Assembly: GCF_002019855.1 (NCBI RefSeq) | Contig: NZ_CM007717.1 | Span: 8,007,750 to 8,071,749 of the forward strand | From: Streptomyces antibioticus | GTDB taxonomy: Bacteria; Actinomycetota; Actinomycetes; Streptomycetales; Streptomycetaceae | DNA length: 64,000 nt | Reading direction: 5' to 3' | Shown here: positions 16,154 to 24,174 of the stretch, one piece after another | Layout of the letters: each line of letters starts with the position of its first letter | Position numbering within the stretch: the stretch's first letter is position 1 | Position numbers and translations under genes: made by a program | Notes under the pieces: generated by a model | Database searches by the model: none | Told to the model about the DNA's origin: nothing | What the model saw: the letters and a program-made list of their open reading frames with translations, nothing else

Positions 16154-17874
16154 CCCCCGCCCAGGACCCGCACGACTACGACGTCCTCGTCATCGGCTCC
16201 GGCTTCGGCGGCAGCGTCAGCGCCCTCCGGCTCACCGAGAAGGGCTACCGCGTCGGCGTCCTGGAAGCCGGCCGGCGCTTCGCCGACGCCGACTTCCCGC
16301 GCACGTCCTGGCGGGTGCGCAGGTACCTCTTCGCACCCCGCCTCGGTTGCACCGGCATCCTGCGCGCCTCCCTGCTCGGCGACATCCTCGTGCTCAGCGG
16401 CGCCGGCGTCGGCGGCGGATCGCTTGGCTACGCCAACACCCTCTACGAACCCCCGGACGCGTTCTACGAGGGCTCGCGCTGGGCGGCCCTCACCGACTGG
16501 CGCCGCGAACTGGCCCCCTACTTCGCCCAGGCACGCCGGATGCTCGGCGTCACCCCCAACCCGCTGTTCACCGAGGCCGACCTGCTGCTGAGGGACACCG
16601 CACGCGACCTCGGCCGCGAAGACACCTTCCGACCCACCCCCGTCGCCGTCCACTTCGGCCCGCCCGGCGCCGAACCCGGCACCTCCGTACCCGACCCGTA
16701 CTTCGGCGGCGCCGGACCGGACCGCACCACCTGCGTCAACTGCGGCGCCTGCATGACCGGTTGCCGTCACAACGCCAAGAACACCCTGCCCAAGAACTAC
16801 CTCGGCCTGGCCGAACGCGCCGGAGCACACGTCATGGAACGCCGCACCGTGACAGGCGTCCGCCGCGCGGGCGACGGCTGGGCCGTCACCTCGGTCCACA
16901 CCGGCGCCGTCCCCGGCCGACGGCGGCGGACCCTCACCGCACGGCACGTGATCTTCGCGGCCGGCGCCCTGGGCACCCAACGGCTGCTGCACACCCTGAA
17001 GGACGACGGTTCGCTCGCCGGAATCTCACCCCGGCTCGGCCTGCTGACCCGCACCAACTCGGAGGCCATCCTCGGAGTCCGCGCCCGGGAACGCGACGCG
17101 GACTACTCCCGCGGCGTCGCCATCACCTCCTCCGTCCACCTGGACGACACCACGCACGTCGAGCCGGTGCGCTACGGCCGCGGCAGCAACCTCCTCGCCC
17201 TGCTCGGCGCGATGCTCGTCGACCCGGTGCCGGGACGATCCCGCCTCCTCGTGGGACTCGCCGCCATGGCGCGCGGCGCCCGCCGTCTGCCCGCCGTCCA
17301 CAGTCCGCGCCGCTGGTCGCAGCAGACCGTGGTGCTGCTGGTCATGCAGACGGTGGACAACTCGGTCACCACCTACCTGCGACGCGGCCCGACCGGCCGC
17401 CGCCGCCTCACCAGCCGGCCCGGCGAGGGCGCGCCCAACCCGACCTGGATCCCCGCGGGACACCGCGCCGCCCGCACGGCCGCCGCCCGCATCGACGGAC
17501 AGGCGTGCGGCACCTGGGCCGACCTCTTCGACGTACCGACCACCGGACACCTGATCGGCGGCTGCACGATGGGCGAGACCCCCGACACCGGAGTCGTCGA
17601 CCCCTACCACCGCCTCCACGGCCACCCGGGGCTGCACGTGATCGACGGCTCCACCGTCTCCGCCAACCTCGGCGTCAACCCCTCGCTCACCATCACCGCC
17701 CTCGCCGAGCGGGCGACCGCCCTGTGGCCCAACCTGGGGGAGACCGACCCCCGCCCCGCACCCGGACTCCCGTACCGCCCCGTCGCACCCGTCCCGCCGC
17801 GCCGCCCCGCCGTCGCGGCCACCGCCCCCGCCGCCCTGCGCCTCCCCCCACCCCACGGAACGGACGCGGTATGA
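16150..17874 (+). CDS. GMC-family oxidoreductase, cholesterol-oxidase-like
   Basis: This 574-residue FAD enzyme has the dinucleotide loop GSGFGGSVSALRL, a GAGVGGGSLGYAN block and a C-terminal GMC_oxred_C part with GVNPSLTITALAERA. It also carries a four-Cys motif CVNCGACMTGCRHNAKNT seen in the cholesterol-oxidase-like/dehydrogenase branch, which suggests an Fe-S cluster or structural site and electron transfer rather than oxygen use. It probably oxidises a bulky or sterol-like alcohol. It overlaps the TetR stop (ATGA) and its own stop overlaps the decarboxylase start, so it is cotranslated with both. No Tat or Sec signal is visible. Confidence 0.87.
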   Translation: MTPAQDPHDYDVLVIGSGFGGSVSALRLTEKGYRVGVLEAGRRFADADFPRTSWRVRRYLFAPRLGCTGILRASLLGDILVLSGAGVGGGSLGYANTLYEPPDAFYEGSRWAALTDWRRELAPYFAQARRMLGVTPNPLFTEADLLLRDTARDLGREDTFRPTPVAVHFGPPGAEPGTSVPDPYFGGAGPDRTTCVNCGACMTGCRHNAKNTLPKNYLGLAERAGAHVMERRTVTGVRRAGDGWAVTSVHTGAVPGRRRRTLTARHVIFAAGALGTQRLLHTLKDDGSLAGISPRLGLLTRTNSEAILGVRARERDADYSRGVAITSSVHLDDTTHVEPVRYGRGSNLLALLGAMLVDPVPGRSRLLVGLAAMARGARRLPAVHSPRRWSQQTVVLLVMQTVDNSVTTYLRRGPTGRRRLTSRPGEGAPNPTWIPAGHRAARTAAARIDGQACGTWADLFDVPTTGHLIGGCTMGETPDTGVVDPYHRLHGHPGLHVIDGSTVSANLGVNPSLTITALAERATALWPNLGETDPRPAPGLPYRPVAPVPPRRPAVAATAPAALRLPPPHGTDAV

Positions 17875-18485
17875 CCGCCTACCCGGACGAGCCCTGGCAC
17901 CTGGCCGGACAGATGTACCTGTCCCTGTGGGCCGTACGACGTGCCGCGATTCCCCCCGTCACACCCGGCCTGCGCCCCCTGACCGTCGCGGGCCGAGGAC
18001 TGGTCGGCGCCGCCTGGGTCGTCTACGAGAACGACAGCGTCCTGCACTACACCGAACTGCTGCGGGCGGTCCTGGTGCGGGACGGCGCCCGGCCCCGGGT
18101 CTGCGTCACCGACATCTGGGTCGACAGCGAGGCGTCCATGGCGGGCGGCCGTGCCCTGTGGGGCATCCCCAAGGAGATGGCGGCCTTCGACGCGGAGCGA
18201 ACGGACGACGGCGCGTCCTTCACCGCCCGGACCGGGCAAGAGGTGCTCGCGACCGGCCGCTGCACCGAGCGGGGACGCCTGCCCGGGCGCTGGCCGCTGG
18301 CCTACAAGGTGGCGCAGAGCCTCGACGGCCGGATCAGGACCAGCCCGGTGCGCAGCCGCGCCGAGCTGCGACGGGCACGCGCCGAATGGACGGCACCGGC
18401 CGGCAGCCCGCTCGCCGCACTCGGCGGCCGGCCCCCGCTGATCAGTCTCACCCTGCGCGACTTCACCCTGCGCTTCGGCGGCTGA
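17871..18485 (+). CDS. acetoacetate decarboxylase-like protein
   Basis: This 204-residue protein matches the acetoacetate decarboxylase superfamily: EASMAGGRALWGIPKEMA holds the Lys that forms the Schiff base in true decarboxylases. The superfamily includes enzymes with aldolase, dehydratase or unknown activities, so decarboxylation is inferred. It starts by ATGA overlap with the GMC gene, which suggests that it acts on the keto product of that oxidoreductase. A short unassigned 100-bp spacer follows. Confidence 0.8.
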   Translation: MTAYPDEPWHLAGQMYLSLWAVRRAAIPPVTPGLRPLTVAGRGLVGAAWVVYENDSVLHYTELLRAVLVRDGARPRVCVTDIWVDSEASMAGGRALWGIPKEMAAFDAERTDDGASFTARTGQEVLATGRCTERGRLPGRWPLAYKVAQSLDGRIRTSPVRSRAELRRARAEWTAPAGSPLAALGGRPPLISLTLRDFTLRFGG

Positions 18486-18585
18486 ACGCGCCACGGCCGA
18501 CACGCCAACGGCCTTACGCCTCCGCCGAGTTCGACCGCGAGCGGCTCAGACATCACTGTTTCCTCCCCACAGAAAAGGTGATCTC

Positions 18586-19512
18586 GTGTTCCGTACGCTC
18601 CTGCGCTCCTTGACCGCGCTGCTGCTGACCGCGGCAGCCGCCCTTACCCTCGCACCCGCCGCACAGGCCGCCCCCGCCGTGCGGGCGACGGACCCCTTCA
18701 CCACCGGGTCGTTCCCCGTCGCCTACACCGACCTCACCGTCTCCGCCTCGGGCCGCTCCTACAGCGCACGCGTCTGGTACCCGGGCACGACGGCCGGGGC
18801 GAACGCGCCGGTCGCCACCGGCACCCACCCCGGCCTCGCCTTCGGACACGGCTTCTTCCAGGGCATCGGCCAGTACGAGAGCCTCCTCAGGCACTACGCG
18901 TCCTGGGGCGTCATCACCGTCGCGCCCAAGTCCCAGGGCGGTCTCTTCCCCAGCCACACCGCCTTCGCCGACGACCTGAACGCGGCGCTCACCTGGCTCA
19001 CCACCCAGAACGGCACCGCCGGTTCACGCTTCGCGGGCGCGGTCAGCACCGACCGGCTCGCCCTCTCGGGCCACTCGATGGGCGGGGGAGCGGCCCTGGT
19101 CGCGGCGGGCCGCAACCCGGCCGTCGCCACCGTCTCCACCCTCGCGGCCGCCGAGACCAACCCCTCGGCCGTCACCGCCTCCGGTTCGCTGACCATCCCC
19201 GTCCAGTATGTCGGCGGCAGCTCCGACACCATCGCCAAAGTCGCCGACCACCAGCGCAAGATGTACGACGCCAAGCAGTCCGCCAGCCAACTGCGCGTCA
19301 TCACCGGCGGGTTCCACTGCGGCTTCGAGGACAGCTCCGGCATCGGCTGCGACAGCGGAACCGTCACCCGGGCCACCCAGCTCCGCCTGACCTACGGCAT
19401 CACGACCGCCTGGCTGCTCCACACCCTCGGCGTCGACTCCTCCCTCCACGACCAGGTGTGGGGCGCCGCGGCCCAGAACCTGACCGGAGTGACGTACACC
19501 GCCAAGCCCTGA
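18586..19512 (+). CDS. secreted alpha/beta hydrolase
   Basis: This 308-residue protein has a Sec signal peptide (about 1-29, ending AAQAA) and an alpha/beta-hydrolase fold with an oxyanion GHGFF segment, nucleophile Ser 164 in SGHSMGGG, and a C-terminal GGFHCGF that supplies the His. The arrangement resembles chlorophyllase-like or polyester/cutinase-like secreted esterases; two Cys late in the chain may form a disulfide. GTG 18586 follows AAGGTGA. It stands alone and is followed by a strong hairpin terminator, so it is probably a single-gene unit. Confidence 0.82.
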   Translation: MFRTLLRSLTALLLTAAAALTLAPAAQAAPAVRATDPFTTGSFPVAYTDLTVSASGRSYSARVWYPGTTAGANAPVATGTHPGLAFGHGFFQGIGQYESLLRHYASWGVITVAPKSQGGLFPSHTAFADDLNAALTWLTTQNGTAGSRFAGAVSTDRLALSGHSMGGGAALVAAGRNPAVATVSTLAAAETNPSAVTASGSLTIPVQYVGGSSDTIAKVADHQRKMYDAKQSASQLRVITGGFHCGFEDSSGIGCDSGTVTRATQLRLTYGITTAWLLHTLGVDSSLHDQVWGAAAQNLTGVTYTAKP

Positions 19513-19516
19513 ACCC

Positions 19517-19554
19517 CGGCGGGCGGCCACGGCGCACCCCGTGGCCGCCCGCCG
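19517..19554 (+). terminator. strong hairpin terminator after the hydrolase
   Basis: CGGCGGGCGGCCACGG (19517-19532) pairs perfectly with CCGTGGCCGCCCGCCG (19539-19554), a 16-bp stem with a CGCACC loop, 4 bp after the stop. No clear T-run follows, as is usual in Streptomyces. Confidence 0.8.
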
Positions 19555-19634
19555 TGCTCCTCGTCTGGGATTCCGGTCCACTTCCTCCGGATTGGCTCCC
19601 GCGTCCGCCCGGACCGCCCGCCTACGCTGCGGAC

Positions 19635-21053
19635 ATGCACCCCACGCTCCGCGCCGACCTCGACCGACTCCCGGAACTCCTGGCCTCCGCCCGTGACTTC
19701 GCGACCCGTGCGCTCGCCGGCATCGGGGAGCGACCGGTCTCCGCCGCCGTACCCGCCCCCGACCCCGGCCCGCTCCCGGCGGCCGGGGTCGGCGCACAGG
19801 GCGCTCTGGAACGCTTCGCCCGGCAGTGGGAGCCCGGCTTCTCCGGTTCGGCGGGCCCGCGCTACCTCGGATTCGTCACCGGCGGCAGCACCCCCGCGGC
19901 CCTCACCGGCGACTGGCTCACCGGCGTCTACGACCAGAACGGCTCCAGCGGCGGCGGTTCCGGCGCCGACGCCCTGGAGCGCGAGACGCTGGGCTGGCTG
20001 CGGGAACTGTTCGGCCTGGGCGAGGCGCACCGGGGCGCCTTCGTCAGCGGCGCGACGATGTCCAACACCGTGGGCCTGGCCGTGGCCCGGGAGTGGCTCG
20101 GCGAACGGCAGGGCGTGTCCGTCTCCCGCGAAGGAGCGGCCGCTCTCGGCCCCGTCCATGTGCTGTCCGGCAGCCCGCACTCCAGCATCACCAAGGCCCT
20201 GTCCGTCCTCGGCATCGGCCGCGACCGGCTGCGCCCCGTCCCCCTGCTGGGCGGTGACCGCGAGGCCGTGGACGTGTCCCGGCTCGCCGAGGCCCTCGAC
20301 GTGCTCGACGGGCATCCCGCCGTCGTGGTCGCCAACGCCGGGACGGTGAACACGGTCGACTTCGACGACCTGCGGGCGATCGCCGCCCTCAAGGAGCGGT
20401 ACGACTTCTGGCTCCATGTGGACGCCGCCTTCGGCGCGTTCGCCGCGCTCTCACCGGCCCACGCCGCTCTGGTCGACGGCCTCGACGCCGCCGACTCGAT
20501 CTGTGTGGACCTGCACAAATGGCTGAACGTCCCCTACGACGCCGCCGTCCAGTTCACCCGCCGCCAGGACCTCCAGGTGCGGGTCTTCCACAACGAGTCG
20601 CCGTATCTCGGCCTGCCCACCGGCACCCCCGACTTCCTCCATCTGACCCCGGAGAACTCCCGGCGGCTGCGCGCCCTCGCCACCTGGTTCTCGCTCACCG
20701 CCTACGGCCGTGAGGGCCACGCGGAGATCGTCGGGCGCTGTGTCGCGCTGGCCCGGCGGCTGGGCGAGGGTGTCGCGGCCGTCCCGGGGCTGCGGCTCCT
20801 GGCGCCGGTGCGGCTGAACGTCGTCTGCCTCACCCTCACCGAGGGCGCGACCCCCGAGCGGCTGGGCGCTCTGGCGCGGGCGGTCGCCGACTCGGGCGAG
20901 GCGTTCCTCACGCCCACGGTCCTGCACGGAACGCCCGCGCTGCGCGCCGCGTTCAGCAACTGGCGTACGACGGAGACGGACACGGACCGGGTCCTGGACG
21001 CCCTGGCGCGCGCGGTACGGGAGTTGGGGCCCGCCCCCGTCGCGGACGCGTGA
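19635..21053 (+). CDS. PLP-dependent group II decarboxylase
   Basis: This 472-residue enzyme matches the pyridoxal-phosphate group II decarboxylase family (DOPA/tyrosine/glutamate type): GATMSNTVGLAVAREW, HVDAAFGAFAA and the PLP lysine Lys 295 in SICVDLHKWLN. It decarboxylates an amino acid, probably aromatic; the exact substrate cannot be told. ATG 19635 gives the usual length; the same frame is open upstream but that part overlaps the terminator. No transporter or partner is adjacent. Confidence 0.88.
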   Translation: MHPTLRADLDRLPELLASARDFATRALAGIGERPVSAAVPAPDPGPLPAAGVGAQGALERFARQWEPGFSGSAGPRYLGFVTGGSTPAALTGDWLTGVYDQNGSSGGGSGADALERETLGWLRELFGLGEAHRGAFVSGATMSNTVGLAVAREWLGERQGVSVSREGAAALGPVHVLSGSPHSSITKALSVLGIGRDRLRPVPLLGGDREAVDVSRLAEALDVLDGHPAVVVANAGTVNTVDFDDLRAIAALKERYDFWLHVDAAFGAFAALSPAHAALVDGLDAADSICVDLHKWLNVPYDAAVQFTRRQDLQVRVFHNESPYLGLPTGTPDFLHLTPENSRRLRALATWFSLTAYGREGHAEIVGRCVALARRLGEGVAAVPGLRLLAPVRLNVVCLTLTEGATPERLGALARAVADSGEAFLTPTVLHGTPALRAAFSNWRTTETDTDRVLDALARAVRELGPAPVADA

Positions 21054-21239
21054 ACAGGTGGCGCACGGCATGCGTCGGCCCCACTGCCCGGGGGGACGGG
21101 GGTGGGGCCGACATGCGCTCGGGTGGCCGGGGGGAGGGCACTTGTCCCGAGCTGTGTCCCTCTGGTGCCCGGTGGCGGGGGGTTGTATGCCTGTCCCGGG
21201 CAACCTGCCGCCATCGGATCGGACGATCACGGATCCCGC

Positions 21240-21758
21240 ATGGTGTCCGCGGGCCTGGGCACCCGCGACCGCATGCACGGAAACCAGACGTATGCCACGA
21301 CGGACACGCACGGCCGGCCCGGGCGCCGGGCGGACGTCTCACCACGGCGGCCGACCGGCCGGTCCGGGGGAAGGCACCGGCGCGGCGGCGGGCGCGGGGG
21401 CCGGTGGCACCGCAGGCTGCTGGCCTACCGCGGCGTCGAACTGCTGCCGTCCTCCTCACCGGACGGCCCGGGCGAGGAGTGTCTGCTGCTGGTGCACATC
21501 CGCAAGGTCGTCGGGCGCGTGACGTATCACGCGTGCGACCGGTGCGCCGAGGGCGTCATCACGGACGTCGTGCTCGAAGAACCCTTCCTGGGCTGCGGGT
21601 TGGGCACCCGGGCGCTGTCGCATCTGCGGGCCCGGTACCCCGAGGTCACCTGGCGCACCACGCTCGACACCCGTCTCACCCGCGATCTGATGCACCGGCT
21701 GCGCATCCCCAGGATCTCCGGCGCGGAGTCGGAACGGCACTGCTGCCGGAACCTGTAG
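21240..21758 (+). CDS. small GNAT-like protein
   Basis: A frame whose last ~115 residues look like a compact N-acetyltransferase-type domain: HRRLLAYRGVELLPS, then LLVHIRKVVGRVTYHACDRC and VLEEPFLGCGLGTRALSHL, the last resembling the acetyl-CoA loop (Q/GxGxG). The N-terminal 55 residues are Arg/Gly-rich and poorly structured, so the start is uncertain: ATG 21240, ATG 21273 or a later codon are all possible and none has a clear ribosome binding site. Three Cys in the domain and two near the end are unusual. No function is assigned beyond possible acetyl transfer. Confidence 0.55.
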   Translation: MVSAGLGTRDRMHGNQTYATTDTHGRPGRRADVSPRRPTGRSGGRHRRGGGRGGRWHRRLLAYRGVELLPSSSPDGPGEECLLLVHIRKVVGRVTYHACDRCAEGVITDVVLEEPFLGCGLGTRALSHLRARYPEVTWRTTLDTRLTRDLMHRLRIPRISGAESERHCCRNL

Positions 21759-21994
21759 GGGGAGTTGTCAAGGGGCGCGGCAAAGCTTGGAGATGTGGAC
21801 GCACAGTATTGACGAGTGCATGTCTTATTAGTTGAATCACGCCTTGAGATAAGTCACCGAGGTGTCGCTGAGCCGCACACCTGCCCCTCACCGTGCCCTC
21901 TCAGGCGTGCGCCCGGACGTCCGGAGCCGTCCGGACCGTTGTGGCGTGCATTCAAGCCCTGAAGGCGACGGCCCCCCCCACGAGAGGTCTCGTC
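21759..21994 (+). other. intergenic region upstream of GH30 gene
   Basis: This 236-bp stretch contains a comparatively AT-rich patch (21780-21860) and the GH30 promoter must lie here, but no -35/-10 pair with normal spacing stands out. An inverted GGACGTCC core occurs near 21910. No small gene is supported. Confidence 0.4.
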
Positions 21995-23926
21995 ATGACT
22001 CTGCCGCACAGACTCCCGCCCCGGCGCGGAACCCCCTCGTCCGGCCGGCTGCCCGCCACCGTGGCCGCCGTCCTGCTGCTCGTGCTGGCGCTGAGCGTCG
22101 GCCCCGGTCTGACACCCCGGGCCGCCGCGGCGGGTGAACGGGTCGACGTCTGGCTGACCACGACGTCCGACGCGGCGGGTCGCAACGTCACCCGCGGTCT
22201 CGCCCAGCAGACGGCCGTGAACTTCGGTTCCGCGGGCGGCGGCGCCGACCAGACCATCACCGTCGACGAGGGCACGACCTACCAGCAGTTCGAGGGCGGC
22301 GGCGCCTCCATCACCGACACCACCGCCCATCTGCTGCGCGGCGGAGCCATCAGCGCCGCCACCCGCGACACCGTCATGCGCAAGCTGTTCTCGCCCGCCG
22401 ACGGCATCGGGCTGTCGTTCGTCCGGAACCCCATCGGCGCCTCGGACCTGTCCCGGCCCGGCAACGTCTCGCTGGACGACACCTGTTGCACGCTGAGCGA
22501 CTTCGGCGCGAACGGCTACGACGCCAATGTGCGCCTGCTGACCGTCCAGGCCAAGCAGCTCAACCCGGCCCTGCGCGTGAAGGGCGTGCCGTGGAGCGCG
22601 CCCGGCTGGATGAAGGACAACGGCCGTATGGACCAGATGGGTTGGCTGAAGTGGGAGTACTACCCGCTGTACGCCCAGTACCTGGTCAAGTACGTCCAGA
22701 GCTACCAGGCCGCCGGAGTGCACGTCGACTATCTGTCGGTGCAGAACGAGCCCAACTGCTGTCAGGCGGGCAACCCCACCGCCATGAACTACCCGGGGAT
22801 GAGCTGGAATCCGTCCGGCCTGGTCGAGTTCACCAAGAACCATGTCTACCCGGCCTTCCGGGCCGCCGGCATCGACACCAAGGTCCTGATCCACGACTGG
22901 AACTACGGTGACTACGCGAACTTCGGTGCCGCCATCCTGGCCGACGCCGGTGTGCGCAACGACCCGCTCTTCGGCGGCATCGCGTGGCACGGCTACTTCG
23001 GCGATCCGGCCGTGGGCACCCAGGTCCACAATCAGTACCCGACCGTACGGCAGTTCAGCACCGAGCACTCCGGCGGGACCTGGATCACCAACCAGCACAA
23101 CGAGGACCTGGCCGACATCGTCACCTACGCCCGCAACTGGAGCAGCAGCCTGGTCAAATGGAGCCTCGCCCTGAACCAGGACATGGGCCCGCACAACGGC
23201 GGCTGCGGCACCTGCACCGGCCTGATCACCGTCCAGGAAGGCGGCCCGCGCGCCGGGCAGGTCGACTACACCGTCGAGTACTACACCACAGGCCATCTCA
23301 CCAAGTTCGTCAGGCCGGGCGCCTACCGGATCGCCTCCACCGCCAGTTCCTCGGTGCCCAACGTCGCCTGGCGCAACCCGGACGGCTCCAAGGCGCTGAT
23401 CGCCCACAACGGCTCCACCTCGGCCCGGTCGGTGCGTGTGGACTGGGGCAGCCAGTCCCTCGTCTACACCCTGCCCGCCCGGACGACGGCGACCTTCACC
23501 TGGTCCGGCACCCCGTCGGGCAACCCGGGCGGCGGCACCACGGGCACCCTCACCGGTCTGGCCGGCAAGTGCCTGGACGTCGCGGGCGGTGCCACCGCCG
23601 ACGGCACCGCCGTACAGCTCTACGGCTGCAACGGCACCACCGCCCAGCGCTGGACCGTGGGAGCCGACGGCACGGTGAGGGCGCTCGGCAAGTGCCTCGA
23701 CGTGAGCGGCGGTTCGGCGGCCGACGGGGCGCGCGTGCAGCTCTACACCTGCAACGGCACCGCGGCCCAGCAGTGGTCGTACAACGCCGGCACGCACGAC
23801 GTCGTCAACACCGGCGCGAACAAGTGCCTGGACGTCACCGGCAACAACTCGGCGGACGGCACGCCCGCCCAGATCTGGACGTGCACGGGCGGGGCGAACC
23901 AGAAGTGGACCCTGAACGCGGCCTGA
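21995..23926 (+). CDS. secreted GH30 glycoside hydrolase with ricin-type lectin domain
   Basis: This 643-residue protein has a long basic signal peptide (to about residue 46), a GH30 catalytic domain and a C-terminal RICIN/CBM13 domain (about 516-643) with three repeats that begin GKCLDV or NKCLDV and include QW/RW turns. The acid/base is Glu 252 (SVQNEPNCC) and the nucleophile Glu 357 (STEHSGG), both in the expected context. GH30 members cleave beta-1,6-glucan, glucosylceramide or xylan; the lectin domain would hold the enzyme on polysaccharide. A Gly/Thr linker joins the two. ATG 21995 has GAGAGG upstream. A terminator hairpin follows. Confidence 0.92.
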   Translation: MTLPHRLPPRRGTPSSGRLPATVAAVLLLVLALSVGPGLTPRAAAAGERVDVWLTTTSDAAGRNVTRGLAQQTAVNFGSAGGGADQTITVDEGTTYQQFEGGGASITDTTAHLLRGGAISAATRDTVMRKLFSPADGIGLSFVRNPIGASDLSRPGNVSLDDTCCTLSDFGANGYDANVRLLTVQAKQLNPALRVKGVPWSAPGWMKDNGRMDQMGWLKWEYYPLYAQYLVKYVQSYQAAGVHVDYLSVQNEPNCCQAGNPTAMNYPGMSWNPSGLVEFTKNHVYPAFRAAGIDTKVLIHDWNYGDYANFGAAILADAGVRNDPLFGGIAWHGYFGDPAVGTQVHNQYPTVRQFSTEHSGGTWITNQHNEDLADIVTYARNWSSSLVKWSLALNQDMGPHNGGCGTCTGLITVQEGGPRAGQVDYTVEYYTTGHLTKFVRPGAYRIASTASSSVPNVAWRNPDGSKALIAHNGSTSARSVRVDWGSQSLVYTLPARTTATFTWSGTPSGNPGGGTTGTLTGLAGKCLDVAGGATADGTAVQLYGCNGTTAQRWTVGADGTVRALGKCLDVSGGSAADGARVQLYTCNGTAAQQWSYNAGTHDVVNTGANKCLDVTGNNSADGTPAQIWTCTGGANQKWTLNAA

Positions 23927-23942
23927 CCCACGCCACCGAGCT

Positions 23943-23970
23943 GCCGGGCTCCCGGGAACGGGGGCCCGGC
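23943..23970 (+). terminator. hairpin terminator after the GH30 gene
   Basis: GCCGGGCTCCCG (23943-23954) pairs with CGGGGGCCCGGC (23959-23970) across a GGAA tetraloop, with 12 pairs including one T-G. It lies 17 bp after the stop. The remaining part of 23971-24174, up to the convergent DNRLRE gene, holds nothing that I recognise. Confidence 0.75.
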
Positions 23971-24174
23971 GGTGGTCGGGTTGCTGCGGCGCCAGCGCGG
24001 ACGCCCGCATTCGCGCGTCTGTCAACTGCGACATCCGCGTAGCCGCCCTCGACCTCGTGACCAGGGGATCGCGCCCTTCAGCGTCTCCTCAAGCGAGGCG
24101 GTGAACCATGGGCGAGAGCGGGTCCCGCCCATAGGGGGCGGGACCGTGGCCTTGGGCGTCGCGGAGTGTAGGGC

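Noticed and set aside
21780..21860. AT-rich patch that might be a tRNA or attachment site
   Set aside because: No cloverleaf, no CCA-like end and no direct repeat pair were found.
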